A stretch of 64,000 bases of DNA from Oscheius sp. JU75 (GCA_037178855.1 JASJZC010000004.1:4402001-4466000); one strand, 5' to 3'. Positions 23,901 through 34,768 are shown, numbered from the stretch's first letter. Program-made: numbers and translations. Notes: generated from the letters alone by a model not told the origin.

Positions 23901-26900
23901 ATCTATCTCAAATTCCGGGATATCAATAAAGGCCCCAGTTGTAGTCGGTGTCATCGGTGTCGTTGCTGGTATAACATATTGACCTTTGGTGTTTTTCGGA
24001 AATGTCTTTCCTTCATCATTAATTGGCTCGCCCTCTTCATTCGTAGAAAATTTGTTTCCAGCGCTATCAATAAACATTCCGTCATCATCTTCTCTCAAGG
24101 GGTCGCCGTCAGCAATAACCCAAGGAAAATCTGGTAGGCCGGGCGTTTCATCTTCCATTTCCTCGGCACCTTCGCCTTCTTGTACCACAAAATTTCCGTA
24201 CTCATTGATTTGATATGGGCGTCCTCTGTCATCCACAGGTCTTCCAATTTCATCTGTTTTGATTGTCGTCCCGTCTTTCAAAACAAAATTTCCCTCGTCG
24301 TCTTTGGGCAGAGAAGAACCGTCTTTATCTACGACTGTGATGATGGGCATGTTGTTCTCGTCAAGAGGCAGAGCATTTCCAGCTTTGTCAATTAATGGAT
24401 AGATCCATTCGCCACGGTTGTTTTTCGGTAGTGTGGCTCCTTCGGGGCCAAGAGGGCTTCCCTCATCATTTCTGTTGATCGATTTTCCATTAGGATCCAC
24501 ATATTCACCATCGGGGCCCTTCTTCAAAAGTTTGCCATCTGGTCCAACCACCAAGTCTTGAGCGCCAACCGGTTGCGAAGGCACTTCTTCAGGGGACTGC
24601 TCAGTTGTCACAGCAGGAGGAGTAACCTGAAATGTAACTGTTTAATTGCTTTCAAAGAGGAATATTTTAATTAGAAACATCTGCTTCTATGCATGTATTT
24701 TGTAATTGTAAGATTCTGATTTACCAAAACAACGTCCCTAATTGAATGCATAGCGCGTTTTCGGTTGTGGAAATGAATAAGAGGTTATTATGAACCTATA
24801 TTTAAAAGTATAAGTCCATCGTGTGGTTTTTGATACTGAGAAAGTTTGCTGGAATTAAAAAAAAACAGATCAAAACACATTAAAAAAAGAAAAAATTATT
24901 TAACAAATAAGACGTCTAAAATTTGAGAAACTATTTATTCACGTCACGGTCTCGCAAAAAAGGGCTATCAGATGCATTGAAAACTAAAGACTTACCTGGA
25001 CAATGTGAGACTGAGTCGTGTCCTCCTCAGAGATGCAAGTTTTCCCATCTTCAGCAAGGATGAATCCAGTGTTACAGTAGCATCTCGGCTCGAATGTTCC
25101 ATCTTCTTTTTCTTCGAAAGAGCAGGCATGTTCGCAATCGCATTCCATATCTTTAAAACAACTTTTGATAAAGGAATATTTGTTCAAACCTTTTGGTGGA
25201 GTCCTGACAGTGACTGGCTCACAAGCTAGCTCGTCACCATCAGAAAGATCGGCTACAATCTGAAACACAGTCAATGGCGTTCCCATGCATATATTTCTTT
25301 TGCACTTTTGCAAAAAAAAAAATCATTATTTTTTCTACGCGCTTTTATTACACGGAGGTTCACAGCAAACGGAACGTCAAGGTAATGACACGGAAGCAGG
25401 CACAAAAAGAGATTTCTGCTATTTTCTCCACCTATTTTCTATTCTATTGTTTGATCATAGGTACTACTTATTACACGATACGTGGACGAACTTTTGGATA
25501 GAAAAACAAGTTAAAACTTCCTGGAAATAAATGAATACTTTGTTTGTCAAACTGTCTGCGAAATTACATGCGCACTTTGATTTTCTAAACGGTGAATTCA
25601 TTTTGTCCTCATTGACGTGTAGTTCAAATTTTGCAGGTACTTTTGAGCACACGGCTTGCATTTTGTGAAAAATAATTCAAAGACTTCATGGATACCTGAA
25701 TGCTGTAGTCAGTATCGGGATCCAATCCTGTCAGAACAATACCACTGGTAACATCGGGTTCTGTATGAAAAGTTTGGACATTCGTTGGTTCCTCCGGCTT
25801 CCAAGACTTGATTGTATAATGTTCAATCGGCTGAGAACTGATAGCTGGTTTGAAATCTACCACTGTTTCATCGTTAATATTGGTACCGATGCGGATATCA
25901 CTGGGTGGCTCTAAAAGAACTGTTCTAACTTTCTCGCATCTTTTTACTGGGTGTCATAACGACGAGTGCTGGTGAGATAATTCCATTGCTTTCTACTGTC
26001 AGATAGTAGTTTCTCCCAGGTTGCATTTCAGGAATGGCCAATCTGGTCAGAGGAGATCCGTCCGAATGAATAACTGCCCATTGATCTTGGGGTAAGTCGG
26101 CATGATCAGTATATCGAAGGATCCAGTCATTCTAAAATATTTCATTTAATTTCCGATTTTGGACTGTTTCTCACGGGTGGTCTCAAATACGCTGGAAGAT
26201 TGTCTATGAAGTGAAGTACAACTTCCCCATTTTCGGACTTGGAAATCACAAACTCGTCCTTCCAGTTAACAGGCAAATCTGGAAATCTCAAAGCTGTGTT
26301 TCACTTAGAGGAAGCTTACCATCAACTACGTTCAAAACGATGGTCCAATTTGCATGACCCAGAGGATTTTGAGCTACACAATTGAAGGTGGTATCTTCGC
26401 TGACGTTTGCCACTTGAAGAGAAAACTTGGCCGATGACTCTGCCTGGTCTACTGTAGAAGGGTCGATTTCGTAGATTCCGGCTCGAATCCATTTGACCTC
26501 CGGTTGCGGAATACCGGTCGCATTGCACCAGACTGTGATTTCTGAGCCTGGCAGCATCTCAATATGCGATGTTCCTTCAACACCGTTGTCTCCGGTTGAA
26601 ACCTGGATGTAGGGAGCGTTTCCTGAAAGACTAATAATCACATAAACTAATTTCTACTCACCATCAGGCAAAGTTTTCGTGATGCATGGCTCCGAGAAGA
26701 CCCCGGGTCCGTCCTGATAAATAGCTCGGATCTTGAACACGTAATCAGTGTCGGGCAGAAGCAGATTGTTGATCTTGTGACTCAGCTGATCTAGATCATC
26801 TACCACGATTTTCATCCTAAAAAAATGAGCATATCCTTATTTGGTTCTTACCAATCAGACACAACTTTTTCGTCGACATCCACACTCTTGTCTCCAGGTA

Positions 26901-29900
26901 CGTAGAAGATTTCATATCCTTGCGGTTGAACATCCGTCGTTGGTGGCTTCCACTCAATGTTGGCCGATCGCTGGCCGTCTGGCTGCACACGGAGATCAAC
27001 TGGGGGCCCTTCTCTGGCTGAACATTTTTGTTCCAATGAGTGTAAGTAAGACTCACCTTTGGACATAGTTCTGACAGTGTATTGATTGGAGTACGGTCCA
27101 GGGCCATCGTCGTTGATAGCTTGAATAACCACAGCATAAGCAGTGTCCGAATTGATGAAATCTTTCATAGTGGCCTCGAGAGGCTTTTCGTCGCTTGGAG
27201 TGTGATGATAGGTAAGCCACTCGTTGATTGGTCTAGCTTGTACCTGTCCGAGCTGATTGGCTGGGTCCTGCAAATAAACATCTGATCCAAACACGAAGAA
27301 AATGTACCTGGTCGTCCAAAGGAGTGTAATACACAATGTACTTCCTGATGTCGCCATTCGGAATGGTAGGGGCTTCCCAGCTGACATCGATCGACTGCGG
27401 TCTATCTGCCGACAACTGGACATTCTCTGGAGAGCTGCCTGGTCCTGCTACGAACACTGTGAAGTCGGTTTCTTGAAGTCCTCCGCGGTTCTCAGAGATA
27501 CACTTGAGATGCTTGGTCCTTCTGACATCAACCAGCTTGATAACTGCACTTTCCGTCAGTTGCTGAAAAATATATGCTCTCACAGTACAAAAGATGCTTA
27601 CGTTTCCCTCACTGTCGATCCATCGAATGCTTGGCTGTGGGAATCCAGTTGAGAGACAGGTGACCGAGTAGTCTGTTCCGGCTGGCACGCGAATTGTGTT
27701 GTTGACAGCGTCCACAGTGAGTTCCGGCTTCGAGGGAGGGACAACTAAATTCGTTGTAAGCAGTTTCGAAAGTATAAAACACTTACTTCCATCACTGGTC
27801 TCAAAGTTATCCGACGAGCTCGGCGGTCCATCGACTTCACCTCTAGGAATCACCTGGGCAGTATACTTCGTCTCCGGGTTGAAGTTTTCGCCGTCAATGT
27901 CAACAGTCTGAATAGGAGAATAAGAAAGTAAAGAATCTTCGGCTTGCCACAATTCCATCCGTGTCATCAGCATCAGTGACCTTCAGTTCTTTCCACTCAG
28001 TATCCTCTGTTGCAGGATCGTCCGTGGTATACCGTATGACAAAGTCCTTGATCTTTTTCGACGGCTCTTCGGGATCAGTTGGTGGAATAAAGGTGACAGT
28101 GATACTGTTGTTTGGGTGAACGACGAAGTTCGTGTCAGATACTGCTTCAGGAGCTGAAAACCACAACGTGTTATGATTTCAAGGGACTTACCCAATGGCA
28201 AAGTTCGCACCACCTGAGAGTCGGAAAGTACTCCCGGCCCACGGTCACTGACTGCTTGAACCTTCACGGAATAGGTATGTTTCGGTTCGAGTGGAGGCAG
28301 AAGAATGTTGACGGCATCTCCAGGGGCAGTGGTCGTCTTCCATTCTGTCGGTTCGGTCTCTCCTTCGTTCAATTCTCCATAGTGGATTATATAGCTGTCC
28401 AGTTTTCCGTTGACTACGTCAGGAGCTGTCCATTCCACATTGACTTGCTGATCTGGCATGGGCAGGACGACGATCTCATTTGGAGCTGTTCCGGGACCAT
28501 TGACAAGAATTCGTAGCACGGACTGAGCTTTTCCAGCCTTGTTTTCAGCACGACAAGTAGCAGATGAGTCCTATTCAAATACTTAAAATGAACTGTTTAA
28601 GAACCCACTTTCAACTGATTGTTTAGCTGCAGAACACCTCCTTCGATTCTCTCGCCAGTTTCTAGAATCCAAAAGACTGTTGGCTGAGGTATTCCCGTTG
28701 CAGAGCACATTGCTGTGAGTGCTCCTCGAGGCTCAATCGTAATTTCTGATGGTTCCAGTGTGATGATCGGTGGGGTCTCTTTAATATTAGCGTGCTTTCG
28801 GAAGAATCATGAATACCTCCGCTTCCAGTATGGAAAATAATTGGATCAGATGCTGGCCCTTCAGATTGATCGTTGATGGCGGCTATGCGAATCTGAAAAA
28901 AAAAACGGGTCATGAAAGCCGAAAAGCACAACGAACCTTGTAATCAGTATTCGGAAGGATATCGTACTGATGTTTGTCAAGTGTGATGGTGCCTTGCTCC
29001 TCATCTCTTGCCAGCATCTCAACCCGTTGCCACGTTTTGTAATCATCACTCGTTGATCCATCCTCTGGGGTGAAATAGATCGTGTAGGTCTTCAGCGGTC
29101 CATTTGGATCCTTCGGAGCTGCCCAGGAGATGTTGATAGTATTGTCTTCGGCCACGATTGGGACAATGTCTCCGGGAGAGTCCAGAGGAGCTCCACTGAC
29201 CGTATTAAAATGGGTGGGATCGGATTGTACGCCTTCTCCATCAGGGTTAACTGCCGTAACCTTTACGTAGTAGGGGGTCTCTGGTTCGAGTTCACCTCTC
29301 TCAAGGACAAACTTCTGAGTCTAAACCAAGGATACTATTGTGTGGAACATGATCAACCTCTGCGTCCATTGGGAAGATCTGCCATTGATCGACAGGCTGA
29401 GTCGGATCTCCAGTCACGTAAACACGATAACCGATAATGTCTCCGTTCGTGTATTTAGGTGGCTGCCATTCGATTGTCACTCGATTATCAGGATCCACGA
29501 TCACATTCACATCTCGAGGAGGACTTCCAGGCTCTAAGATAGACATCAGAAACAAAATGAAATCGACTTACTGTTGACAGCGAAAATGTGGCGATCTTCT
29601 ACACTTCCATCCGGATTTCTTGCCTGGCACAGCAGAATTCGACGAGTAGGTGTGTTGGAGAAGACTTTGATAGAGTTGTAACGATGATCTTGGTCGGAAT
29701 CGGGTTGGATTGGGATTGGGACAGGCTCCTAAGGTGTCTTTTGTTTGGGAGCAAAAGTAGCCTACATCAGCACTGTCACTGTTGTTGACCGGGAGCCAAC
29801 TGTAAGAGACACTAGGCTGTGGACGGCCGTCGGTGATACAGCGAAAGTGGATCGGTTGAGATGGCTCAACGACAGTCTCACCATCGGGATCAATCAGAGG

Positions 29901-32900
29901 ATCGATGACTTCCAGACGAACAGAGAGTGGAACTTCTGCAATTTAATATGACGAAGGGGAGTGGGCTACTTACTTACGTTTTCTTCCAGTTGTAACTTCA
30001 TAAGCTTCCGAAATAATTCCAGGGCCGTCATCTGTCGCTGCTTGAATCTTCACTACATAGGGGGTATCCTCATCGTCAACAGCCGCAGTCAAGTTCAGTT
30101 TGTCGGCCGGAAGCACTTGAGATTCCCAGTCGCCCAAAGGACTGTCCGGGTTCTTTGTGTAGTAGACAATGTAGTTCTTGGAGAAGTAACTATTTACAAA
30201 GAGTCGGATGGAATACCTTAATCTTTCCGTTCGGTCGTTTGGGCGGGCCCCATGAGACATCGAAACCAGAGTGCATCGGGGTGGTATGAATTCCCAGTGG
30301 AGCACTTCCCGGACCCTTGATTTTGACCTCGGTCTTCTTCTCATCCGAACCTTCGATGTTCACAGCCTAATTGGTTGAATATCGTGGCAAAGGGTGAACT
30401 TACCTGACAAGTAGCAGTTCCAGTTCGAGTCGTGCTCTGAGCAATCAGCTTGCTCCTGGCCAGATCTTGAGCATCGATAGGGGTGGTGTCATAGACGCGG
30501 AACTCGTCCTTTCCATCCTCGACCAGCTGTCCACTCCAGAGCCAGATGATCTTCGGTCGAGGAACACCACTGGCTTCGCATTCGACGGAAAGAGGTTCTT
30601 GACTGGGACTCTTTTCCACCTGCCCGGACGGCTCGAGGCCAACAGTCGGAGGCCGGGCTGAATTTTCCTTTTTTGAGAAAAAGCAGTAAACTTACGTGCT
30701 AGCCATGTGAGAGCTTCGAAAGGAGCTGTGGGAAGACCTGTTCCGAGGTGGTTTCTACCGCGAATCACAAAACTGTACTTCTTTTTTTCGTCCAGACCGC
30801 CGATTCGGGCTTCTTTCTCGTGGGAAGTGTCGATGCGATGCAGCTGAAAATGATAGAGATAGAGGAGGTACCTAGTATCCGTGTGGTCAGTAATTTTCGT
30901 CACGCGCAACTTCTCGCGGTCGTATTTTTTTGAGGGTGTCAAAAGAAAACCTGAATCAAACCACAATGGAGGAAATATATATTTACATCCATGATAGCCC
31001 CTCTTTGGATGCAGGCGCGCCAGAACCCACCAACTTGAGGCTCGTTCTTCGGGAATTTTCTATTGAAACTATTGAGGTCTGGAATGTTTTAACAAGCCCT
31101 GGTTGAGCTCTTTTTGATTGCATTGCCCGTTTTCATCACTTTGGCTCAATTAGGGCCTGATAAGTACTTAAAGTTGAGGATATTCGGTTTTTGGAAGCTT
31201 CATAGCTCAGAGAGGGAAAATCTCTGGGAAATCGGGTCTCGGCTGGTAAAGTTACTTATTAAGGGCTACAATTCTGCGCTGTCAGCTTTTTAATAACACT
31301 TCAAAATTCGATCTGCTACCCGAGCTATAATGAACCGACTGCGCTTGGGAAATTTCGAGCTGTGCCCATACATGCTTTTACAGCATCAAATCGGGATTGA
31401 TCCAGGCTTTCTTTGGACCCCCATTGGCCTTTTTTTAATGGCTCAAAAATACGTTCCCGAGAAGTTGCGCGTGGGTTAACATGAATTCCACAGAATTATG
31501 GAAAACACAATGGAATAAAATACACTTACCTTCCAAGTATCCAGAGGCAGAGACGGGTCATCGGAGTAGAGAACATCGTAGCCGGCCATCTCTCCGTTCG
31601 TGACTCTCGGCTCCTCCCATTGTAACTTAACAGCATTCCCGTCAATCTGATAGCGAATTCTCTCAGGAGCAGACGGCCCAGTTATCACGACATTGATGCT
31701 CTTCTCTTGTGTACCAGCCTCATTTTCTGCGATACATGTGTAGACAGTGTTTTCGAGTAGTCCTCCGTGTTGAATGGTGATTCGGGCACCTTTCTCCGCA
31801 GCACTTAATGGTCGGCCTCTGAATTATTTCAGCTTGGTTTTGAACCCAAAAAGTCTTGCTTGTGCTGCCAGGAAACAACTGGAGTAGGATCGGCATGAGA
31901 TACGTTGCAGCCCAAAAAGAAGGGGGTCATTGGAGCTACTCGAATCTCCTCTCCTTGCTCGATCAACAGCTCTGGCGGTGCAGCCGGTTTCATCGTGGTC
32001 ACAGAGACAGGATTTCCCAGTCGACCAGGCCCAAGGGGGTCATTTGCTCTTAACCTTAGGAAGTAGACGGTATTCGGACGAAGATCCGTGATCTCTTGTT
32101 CCCGATTGGGTTCTGAAATGTTGAATAGGCTGGAACATGGTCAAAAACAAACCAAGGACTTCAAGCTTCTTCCAATTTTTGATCGGTTGGTTTCCATTGT
32201 TCGTGTAATAGATGGTGTAACTCGAAATCGGTCGGTTGATAATGTGAGGAGGTTCCCATCGCACGGTGATCGAAGTCCTTCCGGACTGTACGGCTCGCAA
32301 AATCGGAGCGGAACCGGGCCCTGAAAAAGTCTTAATTGTAGAAAAAGGAAGGCTCTACCCGTGATTACAACATGTACAGTTCGTTCAGCCTTGTCAATCG
32401 AGTTGTTGGCATGACAAGTAAAATCGGTATTCTTGTAGAGTTCCTTGATGATCAGGATCTGTTCGCTCTTTACAGTACCCATCTTTCCAGGCAGGTTTGT
32501 AATCTCTTCGTTACCTCTGGAAGGCGGTTTTATTAAAAAAGAACCAAACGTACCGCTGCCAATAGATTTCGGGGAATGGATACGCTACCGCGGCACAGGA
32601 GATGTTGATGTTGCCTCCTGGAGCCACTTCGTAGGGTCCGGCTGGTTCAACATAGATCTTCGGAGGACCTTTCAGGAGAAGACATTTGGTTCCCTTGGGA
32701 CAGGTACAAGTATATTGATTGTCATCGATAGAAGAACAACTGCAGCCGGCCAAGGATCGGCAAAGGGTCTTTGGGATAGGTTCTGAAAGAGATATCAACT
32801 GGAAAAGGAAGAAAAATACTTCTACAGGTGTGAAGATCAGCATCGAGAGTCATTCCACGGGGACATTTGCATTCGACACGGGTCTCGTCGACGGAGAGAC

Positions 32901-34768
32901 AGGAGTGTGAGCAGCCACCGTTGTTGATGGCACAAAGTCCCTTTCCGACACACTTGGGCATCGTGTTGACCCATTCCTTGTTCTGACAGAACAAGGTGTC
33001 AATCTCGTCTACCATCTCGTAGCCAAAGTCGCAGTGGTATTTGACAAAAAGGAAGGATTTCAGTGAAAATGTGGCATTCTTTGGAACGTGCTTTCCGTGC
33101 TGACGGTAGTACTGCATGATCAGACGACGCAGATTGTCAGGCGGCACGAACGCCATAGCTCGAACACTGTATGATGTTTTGAATTCAACATTTGAGAAAA
33201 CTCACGTAGCGTGTTCGATGATCGGCGGAGCGACGAGTCCGGTGCTTTGTCCAGTCACGTCAGTACAGGAGGTGTCGAGTTCATTGTAGCTCGGGTAGCA
33301 GATCTCGCGACCAGAGGCCTACGCTTACTTTCTTCTAGACTAAGTGAGTATCCATACCTTGGATATGATGCATTTCCCCTCATCAGGAGGCGGGATCGGT
33401 GGGGCAGACACTAAATTGAAGGCTTACATTTAGAATGACAAAGAAAGAACGCGGATGCGGGTTAGGATAGAGGCGGGTAAGTTTCATGCAAGGGCAGAGA
33501 TTAGGGTAGCAGAACTGAGGGCCCTAGTCACGGATTACCACCACCACCACAATAGTCATATAGTCATTAGTTTTTGTTTCGCAAAATCTACGGGTTTAGT
33601 TCTCTTTTAGAGTCACAACACGACATATAGTCAACCTTCTTCCAGGCCGCAATAGTGAGAAGCACTGTCTGCTGAGATTATGCAGCGGCCAGTTCCGTTT
33701 GTGCCGAGAATCGTCGGCTGTGCGCCTAGAACTCGCTCGTCTCTTTTCTGTACTTTGATTGACTCTCAAACCTCTCGTATTTTCCGAGAACTTTGAACTC
33801 TCACCACTGTTTCGTATAGTAGCACAGTCAAACTGATACTTTCAGTCGGTTTTGGTTAGGGCCGGAAAGAATCGAAATAGCGAACAGGAAAGCTCGGTGG
33901 GTTAGTAGGAAAGAGTTGAGACTAGAAGAGATACTCGACGTCCTCTCTCCGAACCCCCTAGTGACCCTAGAACTAGATAAGAACTGTGTGCGGACCTCGT
34001 AGACGGGAATCGGACGACGATCCACCAGAGAAGTGACTATTCCGATTACGGGTGCTGGTCTCGCTGCGACAGTCCAGATAACCTCAAGTTGAATAACTAC
34101 ATTTGTGAAAGGAGATAGAGAGAGGAGCCATAGCTGTTAGAGACAGGCGCCCGTGCTTTTTTCGGATCTCATGCTAGCGGACCCAGTATAGGACAGTATT
34201 TGATCCTGCGAGTACGACGCCGACGAAGCGGCTCGGGCAGAGTCGGTTCGACAAAGTAAGGTTGCCCTGCGCCGGAAAGTAGACGCTCAGGGTCGATGCC
34301 CGGTAGGACCACGACCACTGGTTGTATATCTAAAAGGACTGGATGGGAAAGAAGCGGGCACAGCCGGGCTGGGATACCTGGCAGACGACGTCCGGCGGAG
34401 AGCCTCGTCGGGCAACATTCTTTGATAAAACCTGCAGGAGAAACAACATCGCAGAGAATGAAAAGAGAGCTTCTCTGAGAGGAAAGAGACCTTATTGTGT
34501 CTCTTCCCTTGGCAGAAGGAGCAAAAAAAAGAGTCACACCACATTCTCTCATTCTCAGCCAAACTCACTACGTGTTGGGGCTCGCTTGACACGGCGCAGA
34601 GCCCTCATCCAATCTTGAATTCGGAGATCATCCGCAAGTGAGTCGGTGCTTGTAGCACTCAGCAACTCCTGGAACTCTTAGAAACGATCTGGAAAGACCA
34701 ACCTGCGGCTGGATGATAGTCACAAGGCTGGCGAGGGCCAGAAAGAGTGTTACCGGCCCGAGTCGCAT
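1..34768 (-). CDS. dig-1: Giant DIG-1/mesocentin-like extracellular matrix protein (partial, C-terminus off the left edge)
   Basis: Multi-exon gene read right to left. Domain order: possible signal peptide (34768-34703), a sushi/CCP module and EGF module (33166-32820), a Cys-rich EGF-like segment, then roughly seven Ig domains and about eleven fibronectin-III domains alternating to about 25.7 kb, an EGF-like module (25259-24996), then giant exons of PTD-rich repeats with VWA-like domains (24626-18583, 18541-18414, 18376-11833, 10878-4930, 2983 to beyond 1). Intron phases agree at every giant-exon junction I checked. Secreted Ig/FN3/sushi/EGF/VWA architecture with a long low-complexity repeat is that of nematode DIG-1 (mesocentin), a matrix protein that in C. 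elegans keeps neurons and axons in place in the basement membrane. The identification is by domain order and memory of the family, not by alignment. The model could prove to be two genes, but the split VWA domains strongly bind the giant exons together. Confidence 0.75.
2680..3115. repeat. Older duplicate of the block start and its upstream intron (partner 10575-11015)
   Basis: The exon start of block A and the first ~120 bp of the adjoining intron match the same part of block B (10575-11015), with scattered substitutions in the intron (for example gtgataatgtcttcgt against gtgataatgccttcgt). The match fades near 3115/11010. It shows that block A and block B arose by duplication of a unit that included intron sequence, earlier than the B/C event. 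Confidence 0.8.
3325..4345 (+). pseudogene. Mariner-type transposase pseudogene
   Basis: A helix-turn-helix-like start ([20 protein letters not shown]) ends at a stop at 3428. A frameshift follows near 3510, and the main body is open from about 3542 ([20 protein letters not shown]) through the SDEK catalytic block ([15 protein letters not shown]), VWRAITS, and a block [13 protein letters not shown] that ends in a stop at 4061. The reading frame then continues [16 protein letters not shown]... to TAA at 4345. In active relatives the second block is QQDxAPAH and the third SPDLNPxD. Here both catalytic Asp positions are altered ([16 protein letters not shown]), so the enzyme is dead. No intact open reading frame remains. 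Confidence 0.75.
4383..4463. repeat. AT-rich short tandem repeat, about three units of ~28 bp
   Basis: Three near copies of a unit containing aaaaattatcgtataat followed by a T-rich spacer (ttattttag), starting near 4386, 4414 and 4444. It sits just inside the right end of the mariner element and may be subterminal repeat belonging to it. Confidence 0.75.
4826..9954. repeat. Copy 1 of a 5.1-kb near-identical direct duplication (partner 11729-16857)
   Basis: Positions 4826-9954 correspond to 11729-16857 at a constant offset of 6,903 bp. All translated segments I compared inside it are identical. The only differences I saw are a few bases at the intronic left end (for example near 4832, 4855 and a one- to two-base indel near 4895). 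The right edge is sharp: at 9955/16858 the two copies differ (ccctggac against ccttggac) and then follow different repeat modules. The duplication covers most of block B, the VWA half-domain and about 100 bp of intron. Confidence 0.9.
4930..10878 (-). CDS. dig-1: Giant repeat exon 3 of the dig-1-like gene (block B), VWA half at both ends
   Basis: A 5,949-bp exon, phase 2 at both ends. The first codon is completed by the previous exon (AG + G = Arg), giving ...[22 protein letters not shown].... This restores a continuous VWA domain across the intron. The first ~50 residues therefore finish the VWA of block C, about 1,800 residues of PTD repeat follow, and the last ~115 residues start the next VWA ([16 protein letters not shown]). 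Because its two ends have the same phase, the exon can be gained or lost as a unit without shifting the reading frame. An apparent start within it (TTG at 10868) is not a real start; the coding sequence is open upstream to the acceptor TTTCAG ending at 10879. Confidence 0.8.
10879..11832 (-). other. Intron between blocks C and B of the dig-1-like gene
   Basis: A 954-bp intron bounded by CAACAG/GTGAGA at 11832 and TTTCAG at 10879, phase 2, inside a VWA domain. Its left 120 bp match the intron next to block A and its right 100 bp match the intron next to block B, so the intron ends are parts of the duplicated units. I see no gene in the middle. An open frame at 11063-11278 on the plus strand is short and unlike any family I know. 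Confidence 0.6.
11729..16857. repeat. Copy 2 of the 5.1-kb near-identical direct duplication
   Basis: Partner of 4826-9954. Beyond 16857 this copy continues with a module whose sequence repeats one lying about 4.1 kb lower in the same block (compare 16850-17250 with 12750-13145). That gives it a mosaic right flank as expected from unequal exchange between repeat units. Confidence 0.9.
11833..18376 (-). CDS. dig-1: Giant repeat exon 2 of the dig-1-like gene (block C), ending in the first half of a VWA domain
   Basis: A 6,544-bp exon, about 2,180 codons, entered in phase 1 ([16 protein letters not shown]) and left in phase 2 after SSVN (donor GTGAGA at 11832). Nearly all of it is the 72-residue PTD repeat. 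The last ~115 residues ([19 protein letters not shown]...[14 protein letters not shown]) are the first half of a VWA domain. It keeps the DxS of the metal-site motif but has Lys where the second Ser should be. The intron 11832-10879 leads in frame to exon 10878-4930. From about 16857 to the left end the sequence is a near-perfect duplicate of block B at an offset of 6,903 bp. Confidence 0.8.
18414..18541 (-). CDS. dig-1: Small exon completing the first VWA-like domain
   Basis: Flanked by a 41-bp intron (18582-18542, GTAAAC...TTGCAG) and a 37-bp intron (18413-18377, GTATGG...TTTAG). It enters in phase 2 and leaves in phase 1, and only this phase pair joins exon 24626-18583 to exon 18376-11833 without a stop. 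It reads [15 protein letters not shown], then [17 protein letters not shown], and would supply the last helices of the VWA fold. A direct splice between the two giant exons would be out of frame, which supports the small exon. Confidence 0.65.
18583..24626 (-). CDS. dig-1: Giant repeat exon 1 of the dig-1-like gene, ending in the first half of a VWA-like domain
   Basis: A 6,044-bp exon coding about 2,014 residues, entered in phase 0 from the EGF exon (acceptor at 24628-24627) and left in phase 2 (donor at 18582). It begins [10 protein letters not shown]. Residues of about the first 230 form a charged Gly-Asp-Pro module ([15 protein letters not shown]..., [16 protein letters not shown]). The middle is the PTD array ([20 protein letters not shown] and variants). 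A second copy of the N-terminal module ([15 protein letters not shown]..., [14 protein letters not shown]) lies near 19.97-19.37 kb. The end ([13 protein letters not shown]...) is the first half of a VWA fold completed by the next exon. The strand-1 motif carries Glu where the metal-site Asp normally is, so metal binding is doubtful. Confidence 0.8.
18990..24560. repeat. PTD repeat array of giant exon 1 (216-bp higher-order unit)
   Basis: On the minus strand the coding sequence repeats every 72 residues (216 bp), built of four shorter pieces of 16, 16, 20 and 20 residues, each starting at a Pro-Thr-Asp or Pro-Thr-Thr. Typical pieces read [52 protein letters not shown] and [21 protein letters not shown] second, longer unit containing [26 protein letters not shown] and GSYVYP is interspersed. 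The same array fills blocks A, B and C. The composition is rich in Pro, Asp, Gly and Thr and lacks Cys, suggesting an extended, non-globular spacer. Confidence 0.85.
24996..33410 (-). CDS. dig-1: Sushi, EGF, Ig and fibronectin-III exons of the dig-1-like protein
   Basis: First clear exons: 33410-33358, 33318-33206 ([18 protein letters not shown]) and 33166-32820, which carries a sushi module (YHCDFGYEM...CQNKEW) and an EGF module ([14 protein letters not shown]...CKCPRGM). After a second Cys-rich segment (CRSLAGCSC...CTCPKGTKC) come alternating Ig (for example [18 protein letters not shown]) and FN3 domains ([38 protein letters not shown]). FN3 repeats keep the early Trp and the late Tyr motifs ([16 protein letters not shown]). 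The block ends in an EGF-like exon, 25259-24996 ([15 protein letters not shown]...CYCNTGF). Introns are mostly 35-70 bp. Exceptions are roughly 31.53-30.94 kb, 25.7-25.26 kb and 24995-24627. The domains are typical of extracellular adhesion proteins; I did not resolve every exon boundary between 26 and 31 kb. Confidence 0.7.
30987..31525 (-). other. Unusually long intron in the Ig/FN3 part of the dig-1-like gene
   Basis: Between the FN3 exon ending PLDTWK (donor near 31527) and the short exon near 30935-30890 lies about 0.55 kb of sequence without a long open frame. Most neighbouring introns are 35-70 bp. It contains no element I recognise. It could be an old insertion or hold regulatory sequence. 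Confidence 0.5.
34703..34768 (-). CDS. Possible first exon with signal peptide of the dig-1-like gene
   Basis: An ATG at 34768-34766 opens a hydrophobic stretch ([16 protein letters not shown]...) ending in IIQPQ, typical of a secretory signal peptide, followed by a GT at 34702. The next convincing exon (33410-33358, reading [13 protein letters not shown]) needs one upstream nucleotide to complete its first codon. The donor at 34702 leaves none. A second GT four bases further on would leave one and give a valine at the junction. Either that weaker donor is used or another small exon lies between. I give this exon only because the secreted protein needs a signal sequence and none better is visible. 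Confidence 0.35.

Noticed and set aside
1-24626. CRISPR array or bacterial repeat protein
   Set aside because: The repeats are coding, 72-bp to 216-bp in composite period and without unique spacers; flanking genes are spliced and metazoan.
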